The notes beneath the pieces were generated by a model, which saw only the letters and a program-made list of their open reading frames with translations, ran no database searches and had not been told where the DNA came from. Shown here in pieces: positions 10,568 through 20,344 of a DNA stretch of 64,000 nt. Position numbers and translations under genes: made by a program. Positions within the stretch are counted from its first letter, which is position 1, and the number at the start of each line of letters is the position of its first letter. Source of the stretch: an uncultured Flavobacteriales bacterium. Lineage in GTDB: Bacteria > Bacteroidota > Bacteroidia > Flavobacteriales_D > CAJJDF01. The stretch covers positions 62,001 to 126,000 of the forward strand of contig CAKZNB010000049.1 of NCBI GenBank assembly GCA_937129365.1, written 5' to 3'.

Positions 10568-12913
10568 ATGAACTATTTTTTCTCATTTATTTTAGCAATT
10601 TTTGCTTTTACAAGTTACTCTCAAGAATTAACTTCTGTAATCAAAGGAACTATTACCGATAAAGTTTCGCAAGCAACCTTAATAGGTGTAAATGTAATTC
10701 TAGTAGGAAGCGACCCTATATTAGGAACAACTACAGATGTAAATGGAGAGTTTCGATTAGAGAATGTTCCTACAGGTAGGCACACTATCAGAATTAGTTA
10801 TTTAGGTTATGAAACAAGAGAGATTCCAAACTTACTTGTGTTATCGGCTAAAGAATTGAATGTAAACATTACACTATCAGAAAAATTTGAAGAATTGGGT
10901 GAATTTGTGGTGAGAGGAGAAGCAGATAAAAGGGAAACGATTAATAAGATGAATACGGTGAGTTCAAGAACTATTTCAATTGATGAAGCCACTCGTTTTT
11001 CAGGATCTCTTCAAGATCCAGCTCGTATGACTCAAAATTATGCCGGTGTTAGTGGTTCTTCTGATGATAGAAATGACATTATAATCAGAGGGAATTCCCC
11101 AACAGGAGTTCTGTGGCGATTAGAGGGTGTTGATATTCCTAGCCCTAATCATTTTTCAACTATTGGGACTACGGGTGGTCCAATCAGTATGTTGAATGTA
11201 AACAATTTAAAGAATTCAGAATTTATGACCAGTGCTTGGTCTTCTGAATATGGCAATGCACTTTCAGGTGTTTTTGATTTACAATTAAGAGAGGGAAATA
11301 ACGATAGTTATGAGCATCTTTTTCAGGTAGGAGTTAATGGATTTGAGTTAGGCTCTGAAGGTCCTTTCAAAAAAGGAGGAAGAGCCTCTTACATGTTTAA
11401 TTATCGTTATTCTACTCTTGGTGTATTTCAATTAATAGGAGTAGATTTAGGAACGGGGAGTTCTATACCAGAATATCAAGATTTAACTTTTAAATTGAAT
11501 TTTCCTACACAAAAGGCGGGTACATTTTCCGTTTTTGGGATAGGAGGGGTAAGTTTTATAGATTTTGAATTGGACACCTCAAACACTAATTTATTTGCAG
11601 ACGAAAATCAAGAGTCAAAATTTAGAAGTCAGACGGGAGTAATAGGTATAACTCATAAATATTTTTTCAATAGTACCATGTTTTCAAAACTATCTGTGGT
11701 GGCAACAGGCACCAGAACTGCAGGAAATGTTGACTCTACAGGATACGGTAGAAGTAAGGTTACAAAACTTTCAGTTTTTGATAGAACTTTGTCTAATTAT
11801 GCTTTACATTTTAAATTAAATAAAAAAATAAACGTACGAAATAGCTGGAATGCTGGAGTTATAACTAGGTTGAATATACTTGATTTTAAAGACAGTAATA
11901 AAAGACAAAATCAATTTGTAGAGACCTTGAGATTTGAGGGAGAATCATCATTAAGCCAGGCTTATTTTACTTGGAAGCATAATTTTACCGAAAAATTTAC
12001 AGGAAGTTTTGGAGTCCAAAGCCAATATTTTAACCTATCAAACTCAGTAAGTGTTGAACCAAGACTTGGACTAAAATACGAGATTAATCAAAAAAATAAA
12101 GTGACTTATGGTTTTGGATTGCATAGCCAAACTCAGCCTATTTCTGTATATTTTGTAAAAGATAGGTTTAATCAAAACAACCCAACTCCCAATAAAAGCT
12201 TAGATTTTTCGAGAAGTATTCATAATGTAGTAGGCTATGAAAGAAACATTGGAGCCAATACTAGAATAAAAGTAGAAACCTATTTTCAATACATTTATAA
12301 TGTGCCAGTAGATACTGCAAGTAATTCTTTTTCAATGCTTAACGAAGGAGCAGATTTTACATTACCAAATAAAACAGGACTTGTAAACGAAGGAACAGGA
12401 GTGAATTATGGATTTGAAATTACTTTTGAAAAATTCCTTTCAAAAGGATACTATTACTTGGTAACAGCCTCAGTATTTGAATCAAAATATAAGGGAAGTG
12501 ATGGAATTGAGAGAAACACAGCATTTAACAATCAATATGTATTAAATGCTCTGGCAGGTAAAGAGTTTGAGCTAAGTAAAAATTTCACTTTAACTCTTGA
12601 TGCTAGAGTAACTTATGCAGGTGGAAAACCCTTCACGCCAGTTGATATTGCGGCATCTAATTCTCAATTTAGGGAAGTTAGAGATATAAATGTAGCTTTC
12701 TCTCAGAGGTATCAAGAGTATTTTAGGCTCGATTTTAAAATTGGTCTGAGATACAATCAAAAAAATGTATCTCATGAGTTTATGTTTGATGTTCAGAACA
12801 TTACGAATCAAAAGAATATTTTTATTCAAGGTTATCAGGCTTCTTCTGGAGAGATAAAAACAAATTACCAACGAGGATTTTTCCCAGTGGCTTTGTATAA
12901 ATTGTATTTCTAA
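10568..12913 (+). CDS. TonB-dependent receptor with N-terminal carboxypeptidase-regulatory-like domain
   Basis: GTITDKVSQATLIGVNVILVGSDPILGTTTDVNGEFRLENVPTGRHTIRISYLGYE, plug region (NDIIIRGNSPTGVLWRLEGVDIPSPNHF) and beta-barrel. Confidence 0.9.
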   Translation: MNYFFSFILAIFAFTSYSQELTSVIKGTITDKVSQATLIGVNVILVGSDPILGTTTDVNGEFRLENVPTGRHTIRISYLGYETREIPNLLVLSAKELNVNITLSEKFEELGEFVVRGEADKRETINKMNTVSSRTISIDEATRFSGSLQDPARMTQNYAGVSGSSDDRNDIIIRGNSPTGVLWRLEGVDIPSPNHFSTIGTTGGPISMLNVNNLKNSEFMTSAWSSEYGNALSGVFDLQLREGNNDSYEHLFQVGVNGFELGSEGPFKKGGRASYMFNYRYSTLGVFQLIGVDLGTGSSIPEYQDLTFKLNFPTQKAGTFSVFGIGGVSFIDFELDTSNTNLFADENQESKFRSQTGVIGITHKYFFNSTMFSKLSVVATGTRTAGNVDSTGYGRSKVTKLSVFDRTLSNYALHFKLNKKINVRNSWNAGVITRLNILDFKDSNKRQNQFVETLRFEGESSLSQAYFTWKHNFTEKFTGSFGVQSQYFNLSNSVSVEPRLGLKYEINQKNKVTYGFGLHSQTQPISVYFVKDRFNQNNPTPNKSLDFSRSIHNVVGYERNIGANTRIKVETYFQYIYNVPVDTASNSFSMLNEGADFTLPNKTGLVNEGTGVNYGFEITFEKFLSKGYYYLVTASVFESKYKGSDGIERNTAFNNQYVLNALAGKEFELSKNFTLTLDARVTYAGGKPFTPVDIAASNSQFREVRDINVAFSQRYQEYFRLDFKIGLRYNQKNVSHEFMFDVQNITNQKNIFIQGYQASSGEIKTNYQRGFFPVALYKLYF

Positions 12914-12971
12914 GGAGTAATTGTTTGTTTAACCTCTTTTATGAAAAATAATTACCGATATAATTTTATCT

Positions 12972-13970
12972 TTGGTAAAATTTAAGGAGTTGAAAAAAAG
13001 CATAATTAAAATTTTAAAAATCATTATTCCTCTTGGAATAGGAGTGTACCTGACTTGGTATTTTTATTCTGGACTAACCCAAGAAGAAAAAGATGACATT
13101 CCCGTAGCATTTGCAAATGCTAATTATCTATGGGTTTTTCTTTCATTAGTAATAGCATGGTTAAGTCATTTTAGCAGAGCTTACAGATGGAAATTTATGA
13201 TGGAACCACTTGGTTACAAGCCCAAGATAAGTAGTTTGTATCATTCAGTAATGATTGGATATGTAATTAACTTTACCGTTCCTAGATCGGGAGAAATTGC
13301 CAGAGCTGGTTTCTTTTCAAAAAAAGAAGGAGTTCCTTTTGATAAAACATTTGGAACCATTGTAGCCGAGAGGGTAATAGACCTTGTAATGCTTGGTTTA
13401 ATTACTATTCTCACTTATTTTTTAGTGGGTCAAGACTCTATTAACGAAATGATGAAAGGAAATGGAGATTCCTCTGGTGGTTCATCTTGGATATTATATG
13501 CAATTCTTGCAGTAGGAGTAACTGGAATACTTTTGTTGGTTATTTTTAAAAAATTAAGGACATTAATTTTTGATAAAGTGAAAGGAGTTTTTGATGGGAT
13601 TAAAACTGTTTTTCAATTAAAAAAGAGAGGTTTTTTTATTCTTCACACTTTAATAATATGGTTTTGTTACATTGCAATGTTCTGGGTGTTTGGACTAAGC
13701 TTTGAAAGTATAGGCATGTTGGATGCACCCACTTTATTTTCGTGTTTCTTTGTAGGTTCTGCTGCAATTGCAGTCACTCCAGGAGGAATTGGGTTGTTTC
13801 CGTTATTTGTTGCAGCAGCTCTTAAATTTGGAGAGTATCCAGATTCTTCAAGTTTTGCAATTATGCTGTGGGTAGTACAAACAGTTTTTTTAGTAGTTTT
13901 TGGATTGTATTCAATATTTGCAATTAATGTAAAATTTGATGCCTCCGAAGTAGAAGAACAACTGAACTAA
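12972..13970 (+). CDS. Lysylphosphatidylglycerol synthase-TM/flippase-like membrane protein (start codon uncertain)
   Basis: Multi-TM with FTVPRSGEIARAGFFSKKEGVPFDKTFGTIVAERVIDL and VTPGGIGLFP motifs; ORF begins at a TTG that overlaps a TAtcTTTG sequence. Confidence 0.8.
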   Translation: MVKFKELKKSIIKILKIIIPLGIGVYLTWYFYSGLTQEEKDDIPVAFANANYLWVFLSLVIAWLSHFSRAYRWKFMMEPLGYKPKISSLYHSVMIGYVINFTVPRSGEIARAGFFSKKEGVPFDKTFGTIVAERVIDLVMLGLITILTYFLVGQDSINEMMKGNGDSSGGSSWILYAILAVGVTGILLLVIFKKLRTLIFDKVKGVFDGIKTVFQLKKRGFFILHTLIIWFCYIAMFWVFGLSFESIGMLDAPTLFSCFFVGSAAIAVTPGGIGLFPLFVAAALKFGEYPDSSSFAIMLWVVQTVFLVVFGLYSIFAINVKFDASEVEEQLN

Positions 13971-13971
13971 C

Positions 13972-15342
13972 ATGGCTAAAATCAAGAAAACATATTTCTG
14001 TCAAAACTGTGGAGCTCAATCAGCTCAATGGGTTGGAAAATGTCCTTCTTGTAGTGAATGGAATACATTTGTAGAAGAAGTAGTTTCTAAAAACGAAAAG
14101 AAATTATTTTCTACTGGTCCTACATCCAAAAGAATTTCAAAACCTGTTGCAATAGGAGAGGTTTCGGACGAAAAACACAACCGTATTATTTTTAATGACA
14201 ATGAACTCAATAGAGTTCTTGGAGGTGGATTGGTGCATGGTTCATTAGTATTATTTGGCGGAGAACCAGGAATTGGTAAATCTACCCTGATGCTGCAAAT
14301 GGCACTGCAACATTCTAAAGCTCGTGTACTCTATGTTTCGGGTGAGGAGAGTATGAAGCAAGTAAAAATGAGAGCCGATAGAATAGGGCAGACCTCCGAG
14401 AATTGTTTCTTACTTAACGAAACTAAACTTCAGCATATTTTTTCGCATATCGAAGAATTGCAACCTCATATTTTGATTGTTGATTCTATCCAAACACTCC
14501 ATTCTGATTATTTAGATTCTTCTCCAGGCAGTATTTCTCAAATAAGAGAATGTACGGGGGACTTAATGAAATTTGCCAAAGAAACCCAGACTTCGGTATT
14601 TATAATTGGGCATATTACCAAAGACGGAAGCATTGCTGGGCCTAAAGTATTGGAACACATGGTGGATACAGTGTTGCAATTTGAAGGAGATAGAAACCAC
14701 ATTTACAGATTATTAAGAACCACAAAAAATCGTTTTGGTTCTACCAACGAGTTAGGGATTTACGAAATGCAAACAGGTGGTTTAATTCCTGTAGAAAACC
14801 CAACAGATGTATTGCTAAACAATACAGAAGAAGCATTAAGTGGAGTTGCTATAGCATCAACTATGGAAGGAATGCGACCCATGTTGGTTGAGGTACAAGC
14901 CCTAGTAAGCACAGCTGCTTACGGAAATCCACAGAGAACAACCACAGGTTTCGATACCAAAAGGTTGAACATGTTATTGGCTGTATTAGAAAAAAGATGT
15001 GGATTTAAACTTGGAGCCAAAGATGTATTTCTGAATATCACAGGTGGAATAAAAGTACACGATCCTGCAATTGATTTGGCAGTTGTTTCTGCGGTATTAT
15101 CTTCTAATGTAGATATGCCAGTAAGTAAGGATATAGCATTGTCTGCTGAAGTTGGATTAACAGGCGAAATTCGCCCAGTATCGCACATTGACCAACGTAT
15201 TACCGAAGCACAAAAACTAGGTTTTGAGAAAATGATAATCTCCAAATACAACAAAGGTGTTAAACAAAAAGATTTTGATATTGAGCTAGTTCAAGTAGGA
15301 AAAATCGAAGAAGTGTTTAGACATTTGTTTGGGAAGGATTAA
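13972..15342 (+). CDS. radA: DNA repair protein RadA
   Basis: N-terminal zinc finger CQNCGAQSAQWVGKCPSCSEWNTF, GGEPGIGKSTL, KNRFGSTNELGIYEM and Lon-like C-terminal domain. Confidence 0.97.
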   Translation: MAKIKKTYFCQNCGAQSAQWVGKCPSCSEWNTFVEEVVSKNEKKLFSTGPTSKRISKPVAIGEVSDEKHNRIIFNDNELNRVLGGGLVHGSLVLFGGEPGIGKSTLMLQMALQHSKARVLYVSGEESMKQVKMRADRIGQTSENCFLLNETKLQHIFSHIEELQPHILIVDSIQTLHSDYLDSSPGSISQIRECTGDLMKFAKETQTSVFIIGHITKDGSIAGPKVLEHMVDTVLQFEGDRNHIYRLLRTTKNRFGSTNELGIYEMQTGGLIPVENPTDVLLNNTEEALSGVAIASTMEGMRPMLVEVQALVSTAAYGNPQRTTTGFDTKRLNMLLAVLEKRCGFKLGAKDVFLNITGGIKVHDPAIDLAVVSAVLSSNVDMPVSKDIALSAEVGLTGEIRPVSHIDQRITEAQKLGFEKMIISKYNKGVKQKDFDIELVQVGKIEEVFRHLFGKD

Positions 15343-15410
15343 TTATTAATCAACTACAGGTTGTTGTCATTCCCTTGAAAAAGTAAATCTTAAAACTAGA
15401 ATCATTTACA

Positions 15411-16256
15411 TTACATTTGAACCCTAGTCAATTCCCCAAAATCCAATCTTTTTCCGGTAGTAGTTCTCATTGATAATCGAGAAACTTCCACTTTGTTAGT
15501 AGGAAAAATTGAACTAGCTATTCGTTTTATTTCTTTTGTATCTAATTTTGGTGAATAGGTGTTGATTATTACAAAACCACCTGGTTCCAATAGTTCTTTA
15601 GCAGCTTTTAGTAAATCTGTAAATTTATCTTCCAGCTTCCATCTTTCTTTTTTTACTCCAATCCCAAATGCTGGAGGATCCATAACCACAGCTCGGTATT
15701 TGTTTCCTCTTTTGGCTTCTCGCTGTGCAAATTTAAGTGCATCTTCAAGTACCCATTTTATTCCATCTACTCCTGAAGATTCCATGTTTTCTTTCCCCCA
15801 ACTAATTACATTTTTCACACTATCACAGTGAAAAACCTCTGCATGGTTCAGTTTCGCAACCACCGAAGCTGCCCCTGTGTAACCAAACAAATTCAAGAGT
15901 TTGTGGTCCTTTTGAACTTTGTTTTGAATAAAATCCCAGTTAGTTTGTTGCTCAGGAAATAGCCCAACATGTTTAAACTTGGTAAGTTTAATATTAAAAA
16001 TAGCTTTTCCGTATTTTATTTGCCATTCAGGTTCAGCATCTTGGTTCCTCTGAATCCACTCACCCGAGGTAGAAGTATTTTCAATAAACTCAAAATCTAC
16101 TTTTTCTCTCCATTCTTCCTCTTTCAATACCCTTGGAAAGTAGGCGTTTCTATCAGGACGAATGGTAAAAGTATTTCCCCATCGTTCTAGTTTTTTGCCA
16201 TTCCCGGCATCTACAAGTTCATAGTCCTTCCAGCTTTCTGAGTATATTGTGTGCAT
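15411..16256 (-). CDS. Class I SAM-dependent (RlmI-like rRNA) methyltransferase
   Basis: LLNLFGYTGAASVVAKLNHAEVFHCDSVKNVISW and VVMDPPAFGIG motifs. Confidence 0.85.
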   Translation of the reverse strand: MHTIYSESWKDYELVDAGNGKKLERWGNTFTIRPDRNAYFPRVLKEEEWREKVDFEFIENTSTSGEWIQRNQDAEPEWQIKYGKAIFNIKLTKFKHVGLFPEQQTNWDFIQNKVQKDHKLLNLFGYTGAASVVAKLNHAEVFHCDSVKNVISWGKENMESSGVDGIKWVLEDALKFAQREAKRGNKYRAVVMDPPAFGIGVKKERWKLEDKFTDLLKAAKELLEPGGFVIINTYSPKLDTKEIKRIASSIFPTNKVEVSRLSMRTTTGKRLDFGELTRVQM

Positions 16257-16305
16257 GTTGTTTTATTGTTTATGCAAAGGTATGTTTAAAAACAATTTTT
16301 TTGTG

Positions 16306-16313
16306 TACATTTG
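16306..16313 (+). promoter_or_regulatory. Candidate -7 element (TAcaTTTG) upstream of the 16371 gene
   Basis: TACATTTG; an inverted TACCTTTG lies on the minus strand at about 16275-16282. Confidence 0.45.
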
Positions 16314-16370
16314 CATTACCAAAAGTATAATTAAAATAAAATATTATTTCATTTTATTACGTTATAAATT

Positions 16371-16958
16371 ATGAATAAAATTTCAAAATCCGAAACAGAT
16401 AAATTAAAGCTTTATGCTTCAAACTTAGATAATTTAGCTAAACATATGAGTACTGATGTGTTTTCAAATAAAGATCATCAACATGCTGCAATTGCAATAT
16501 CTAAGATTTTGAAATACTCAAAAAAATCATTTGTATTATTTGATGATGATTTGAAAGGAGATATTGTTAATAATAACGCTATCGTTTCTTTTCAAGAGTC
16601 TTTAGTTGAATTCATAAGTAGAGGGGGGAATGTTAAAGTAGTGATAAGTGATAGAGACGATAAAGTTGATAATGCTCAATTAAGATTTTTTTTAGAAGTT
16701 TTGGTGGATATATTCCCAAATCAAATGGAGTTGAAAATTGCTTCAAAAGCTTTTAAAGAGTCTATGAAGAAAATTTTTTCAGAAAAAATTAATTTTGCAA
16801 TAGGTGACAATAATAAGTACCGCTTAGAAAAATTTGGTGAAAGTACTTCAGAAGAAAAAACTCGGGAAGCTAGTGTATCTTTCAATAGTGAGAAATATGT
16901 GTCAAAAATATTGACAATTTTTAAAAGTAATTATAATAGTTGTTATAATTATTTCTAA
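16371..16958 (+). CDS. Hypothetical protein, possible non-catalytic phospholipase D-like fold
   Basis: Segments HQHAAIAISKILKYSKKSFVLFDDDL, FISRGGNVKVVISDRDD, NFAIGDNNKYRLE and ASVSFNSEKYVSKILTIFKSNYN resemble PLD-like layout but no HKD motif; family call is inference. Confidence 0.5.
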   Translation: MNKISKSETDKLKLYASNLDNLAKHMSTDVFSNKDHQHAAIAISKILKYSKKSFVLFDDDLKGDIVNNNAIVSFQESLVEFISRGGNVKVVISDRDDKVDNAQLRFFLEVLVDIFPNQMELKIASKAFKESMKKIFSEKINFAIGDNNKYRLEKFGESTSEEKTREASVSFNSEKYVSKILTIFKSNYNSCYNYF

Positions 16959-16973
16959 TTAAGATAGCTTTTT

Positions 16974-17921
16974 ATGACACTAAGTAATTTTAATTCATAT
17001 TTTGAAATTCTTGTTGGTCTTAATTTAGGTTATGCCGTTTTTGATTATTTTAGGAAAGAGTTAGCATCTAGAATATTTAGAATTCCACGATTTACTGAAA
17101 GGCTCATAAACTTAAAAAGTAGATTAGACACACAATTAACAGAGATAGAGGAAGATTCTGAGTTGTTTACTCATTTAAATAAAATAAAATATAATGTTGA
17201 TATTAAAACTGAGATACTTGATATTGCTGAAGAAAAAGAGAGGAACTTTTTTGAAGTTTTAAAGCCAATATCTTTCTTATTAGCATTACTAAGTATTTCA
17301 TATTTAATTATAGCAGGATTTCAAGATGAAAAAAGTTTAGCTTTGCAGCCATACTATTCAGATTATTTTTTGAATTTAACCTGTTATTCTTCAATATTTT
17401 CATTTGCAATATTTTATAGTACTTTTTCAGATAGAATTGTTGAGTATAAACTTAAATTAACGCCATTACAAATTATATTAACATTTGTTATCTTTTCTTC
17501 TATCTCTTGTTCTCTAATTAATAGTTTTATTTCTCAAAGCTTATTCTTTAAGACTATAAATTTTATATTTATACCATCTATTTTATTTTCAATATTTATA
17601 TTATTCAATCTCTCTAATATCGAAAAGTACAAAAAAAGAAAAGTTTTAGAAACCTTAAGTTGCTTTTTAAAACTATGTTATGCAAACTTTAAGCCTACAA
17701 TAGGTTATTTAATAATAATTTTGATAGGTTTGATACCAATATTTCTATATTTATATTATCCCAATTTAAACTTTATTAATTACCTGATAACTTTAGTTAC
17801 TCCATTATTGTTATTCGTTTTCATAGCAATTAGAGTTTATTTTCATGCTAGAAAGTTTACTTCTATGTATAAGAAATTGTCTGTAGAGCAAACTATTATA
17901 TTGGACAATGTATTGGATTAA
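16974..17921 (+). CDS. Hypothetical multi-pass membrane protein with N-terminal cytosolic helical segment
   Basis: About 6-7 hydrophobic segments after a charged helical region; 15 nt downstream of the preceding ORF on the same strand. Confidence 0.65.
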   Translation: MTLSNFNSYFEILVGLNLGYAVFDYFRKELASRIFRIPRFTERLINLKSRLDTQLTEIEEDSELFTHLNKIKYNVDIKTEILDIAEEKERNFFEVLKPISFLLALLSISYLIIAGFQDEKSLALQPYYSDYFLNLTCYSSIFSFAIFYSTFSDRIVEYKLKLTPLQIILTFVIFSSISCSLINSFISQSLFFKTINFIFIPSILFSIFILFNLSNIEKYKKRKVLETLSCFLKLCYANFKPTIGYLIIILIGLIPIFLYLYYPNLNFINYLITLVTPLLLFVFIAIRVYFHARKFTSMYKKLSVEQTIILDNVLD

Positions 17922-17932
17922 CAATTAATTAT

Positions 17933-19384
17933 TTAAACCACTTCCAACCCAAGCCTTTTTCCCAGTGAAACCATATATTCAAAAGCTTCATCATAGTCGT
18001 TTTTGATAGTGCCTTCAAGTATGGCATCTTTAATTTCAGATTTTATTTTTCCTACTTCAAAGCAAGGTTTAATTCCAAAAGTTTTCATAATAACATCTCC
18101 AGAAATTGGGGGTTGCCAATTTCTAATGCGGTCATTTTCTTCAATTTCGGCAATTCGTTTTTCTACTTTGTCAAATTTTTGCAAGTATCGCTGCACCTTA
18201 TTCTCATTTTTTGAGGTAATGTCTGCTCTGCACAAAGTCAATAAATCATCAATATCATCTCCAGCTTCAAACAACATTCTGCGGTAAGCAGCATCTTTGG
18301 TGTTTGGGTTGGTAAGTGCAATAGGGCGTAGGTGCAAAAAAACCATTTTCCGTACATATTGCATTTGCGAATCCAACGGGAGTTTCATTCTTTTAAAAAT
18401 AGGTTTTACCATTTTTGAACCTACCACCTCATGGCTATGAAAAGTCCAACCTACTTTTTTATCAAATCGTTTGGTTGGTGGTTTTGCAATGTCGTGCATA
18501 ATTGCAGCCCATCTTAACCAAAGGTTATTCGTATTAGGAGCAATGTTATCCAGTACTTCCAAAGTGTGATAAAAGTTATCTTTATGTCCTTTTCCATCTA
18601 TAAATTCTACACCATGTAGATCTACCATTTCTGGGAAAATAATTTCTAATAAGCCCGTATTAAACAGTAGTTTAAAACCAATTGAAGGAGTATCAGCCAG
18701 AATAATTTTATTCAGTTCAGTAGTAATTCGCTCTTGCGAAACAATTTTAATTCTTTCCTTATTCTCTCGAATAGCTTGCAAGCTTGTGTGATGGATAGTG
18801 AAGTTGAGTTGAGTAGCAAATCTGATGGCTCTCATCATTCTCAATGGATCATCAGAATAAGTAATTCCTGGCTCAAGTGGTGTTTTTAAGATTTTATCTT
18901 CTAAATCTTGTACACCGTTAAAAGGGTCAATTAATTCTCCGTAATTAGCTTTATTCAAGCTAATTGCCAGGGCATTTATTTTGAAATCTCTACGTTTCTG
19001 GTCGTCTTCAATGGTTCCGTCCTCCACAATTGGTTTCCTAGAATCTCGGTTGTAAGATTCTTTTCTTGCACCTACAAATTCAATCTCGTAGCCATCCTCT
19101 AATTTTATCATGGCAGTACCAAAATTCTTAAACACAGAAACTTTGGTAGCATTTACTTTTTTTGCAATTTTTTCGGCAAGTTCTATTCCGCTTCCTTCTA
19201 TTACAATATCAATGTCTTTGCAAGGTCTGTCCAACAATAAATCTCTCACAAACCCACCAATAACATATACTCGCTCGTTAGGAACGGTATCTCGTATTGT
19301 TTCAAAAATAGGGTGAGTAAGCTGAGCTTTTAGCTGAGTATTTGTCATTATTGGTATACTATTACCCGAGTTATCGAGTTGCAA
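17933..19384 (-). CDS. cca: CCA tRNA nucleotidyltransferase/HD domain protein
   Basis: VYVIGGFVRDLLLDRPCKDIDIVIEG, DPLRMMRAIRFATQL and HD motif IMHDIAKP. Confidence 0.93.
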   Translation of the reverse strand: MQLDNSGNSIPIMTNTQLKAQLTHPIFETIRDTVPNERVYVIGGFVRDLLLDRPCKDIDIVIEGSGIELAEKIAKKVNATKVSVFKNFGTAMIKLEDGYEIEFVGARKESYNRDSRKPIVEDGTIEDDQKRRDFKINALAISLNKANYGELIDPFNGVQDLEDKILKTPLEPGITYSDDPLRMMRAIRFATQLNFTIHHTSLQAIRENKERIKIVSQERITTELNKIILADTPSIGFKLLFNTGLLEIIFPEMVDLHGVEFIDGKGHKDNFYHTLEVLDNIAPNTNNLWLRWAAIMHDIAKPPTKRFDKKVGWTFHSHEVVGSKMVKPIFKRMKLPLDSQMQYVRKMVFLHLRPIALTNPNTKDAAYRRMLFEAGDDIDDLLTLCRADITSKNENKVQRYLQKFDKVEKRIAEIEENDRIRNWQPPISGDVIMKTFGIKPCFEVGKIKSEIKDAILEGTIKNDYDEAFEYMVSLGKRLGLEVV

Positions 19385-19386
19385 AA

Positions 19387-19953
19387 TTATTTTCTTATTA
19401 ATGTAAAAGTTGAATCCATGTCTAACTTTATAATGGTAGAAGCTTTGGGTTTCAGTTTTACATTGGGTGGCAAATTTACAATATAATCCACTCCATCCAA
19501 AATTCGTTGGTCTATATCTGAAAAGGTTAGGGGAGTAGGTTCGCTACTTATATTTGCAGAGGTTGAAACCAAAGGTTTTCCAAAAGATCTGATTAATTCA
19601 TGACAAAATCCTTCTTTTACTATTCTTATTCCAACAGATTTGTCTTCGGCTAATACATTGTGAGCCAAGTTGTATCCTTCGGGATAAATAATGGTGGTGG
19701 GTTTTTCTGAAAACTCTACTATGTCCCAAGCTATTTCAGGAATTTGCTTCACAAATCTATTAAGTTTTACATCAGAATCTAACAAAGTAATCAGGCTTTT
19801 AGAAGAAGCGCGTTGCTTTAGTTTAAAAATTTTTTCTACGGCTTCAGGATTCGTAGCGTCACAGCCTATTCCCCAAATTGTGTCTGATGGGTAAAGAATA
19901 ATTCCTCCATTTCTTAAAATTTCTATTGCCTCTTTCATTTGTTTTTTCTTCAA
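19387..19953 (-). CDS. L-threonylcarbamoyladenylate synthase (Sua5/YciO/YrdC)
   Basis: GGIILYPSDTIWGIGCDA, KQRASSKSLITLL, KPLVSTSANISSEPTP. Confidence 0.93.
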   Translation of the reverse strand: MKKKQMKEAIEILRNGGIILYPSDTIWGIGCDATNPEAVEKIFKLKQRASSKSLITLLDSDVKLNRFVKQIPEIAWDIVEFSEKPTTIIYPEGYNLAHNVLAEDKSVGIRIVKEGFCHELIRSFGKPLVSTSANISSEPTPLTFSDIDQRILDGVDYIVNLPPNVKLKPKASTIIKLDMDSTFTLIRK

Positions 19954-19992
19954 AAGACAAAGATATGGAAAGGAATAATTAATTTCGCACTC

Positions 19993-20238
19993 ATGGAACC
20001 AAAAACAAGAAACATAAAATTAATTTGGGATTTTAAAGGAGAAGACGGACATCAAACAGCTCTTCATCATGAAATTCATTTAAAGGAATTTGCCGAAAAA
20101 GAAAGTATAGCTTATGTTTTGAGTGGTGTGGAGGAGTTAAATTCCTTGCACTCATTAGCCTTTATTACTGTTCCAGAAACTCAAATGAGAATTGTAAGAG
20201 ATGCACTAATTCCGCACAGAGGAGAGGTCGCTGAGTAG
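19993..20238 (+). CDS. Small conserved hypothetical protein (start revised to ATG 19993)
   Basis: MEPKTRNIKLIWDFKGEDGHQTALHHEIHLKEFAEKE...; the upstream extension in the ORF track overlaps the divergent Sua5 gene. Confidence 0.6.
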   Translation: MEPKTRNIKLIWDFKGEDGHQTALHHEIHLKEFAEKESIAYVLSGVEELNSLHSLAFITVPETQMRIVRDALIPHRGEVAE

Positions 20239-20297
20239 AAGAATTTTACGTTATGAAAATAGTTAAGTGTAAAATTGTTTTATAAGTAAGGTTATTT

Positions 20298-20305
20298 TAT
20301 ATTTG
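20298..20305 (+). promoter_or_regulatory. Bacteroidota promoter for secDF (TATATTTG, with TTG at 20275-20277 as -33)
   Basis: TTG-N20-TATATTTG spacing fits the Bacteroidota -33/-7 consensus. Confidence 0.6.
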
Positions 20306-20344
20306 CACCCGCTAAAAAATGTAAGAAAATTAAATAAACAAACT

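Noticed and set aside
14919-15254. 111-aa antisense ORF in radA
   Set aside because: Antisense to conserved RadA coding sequence; no recognisable domain
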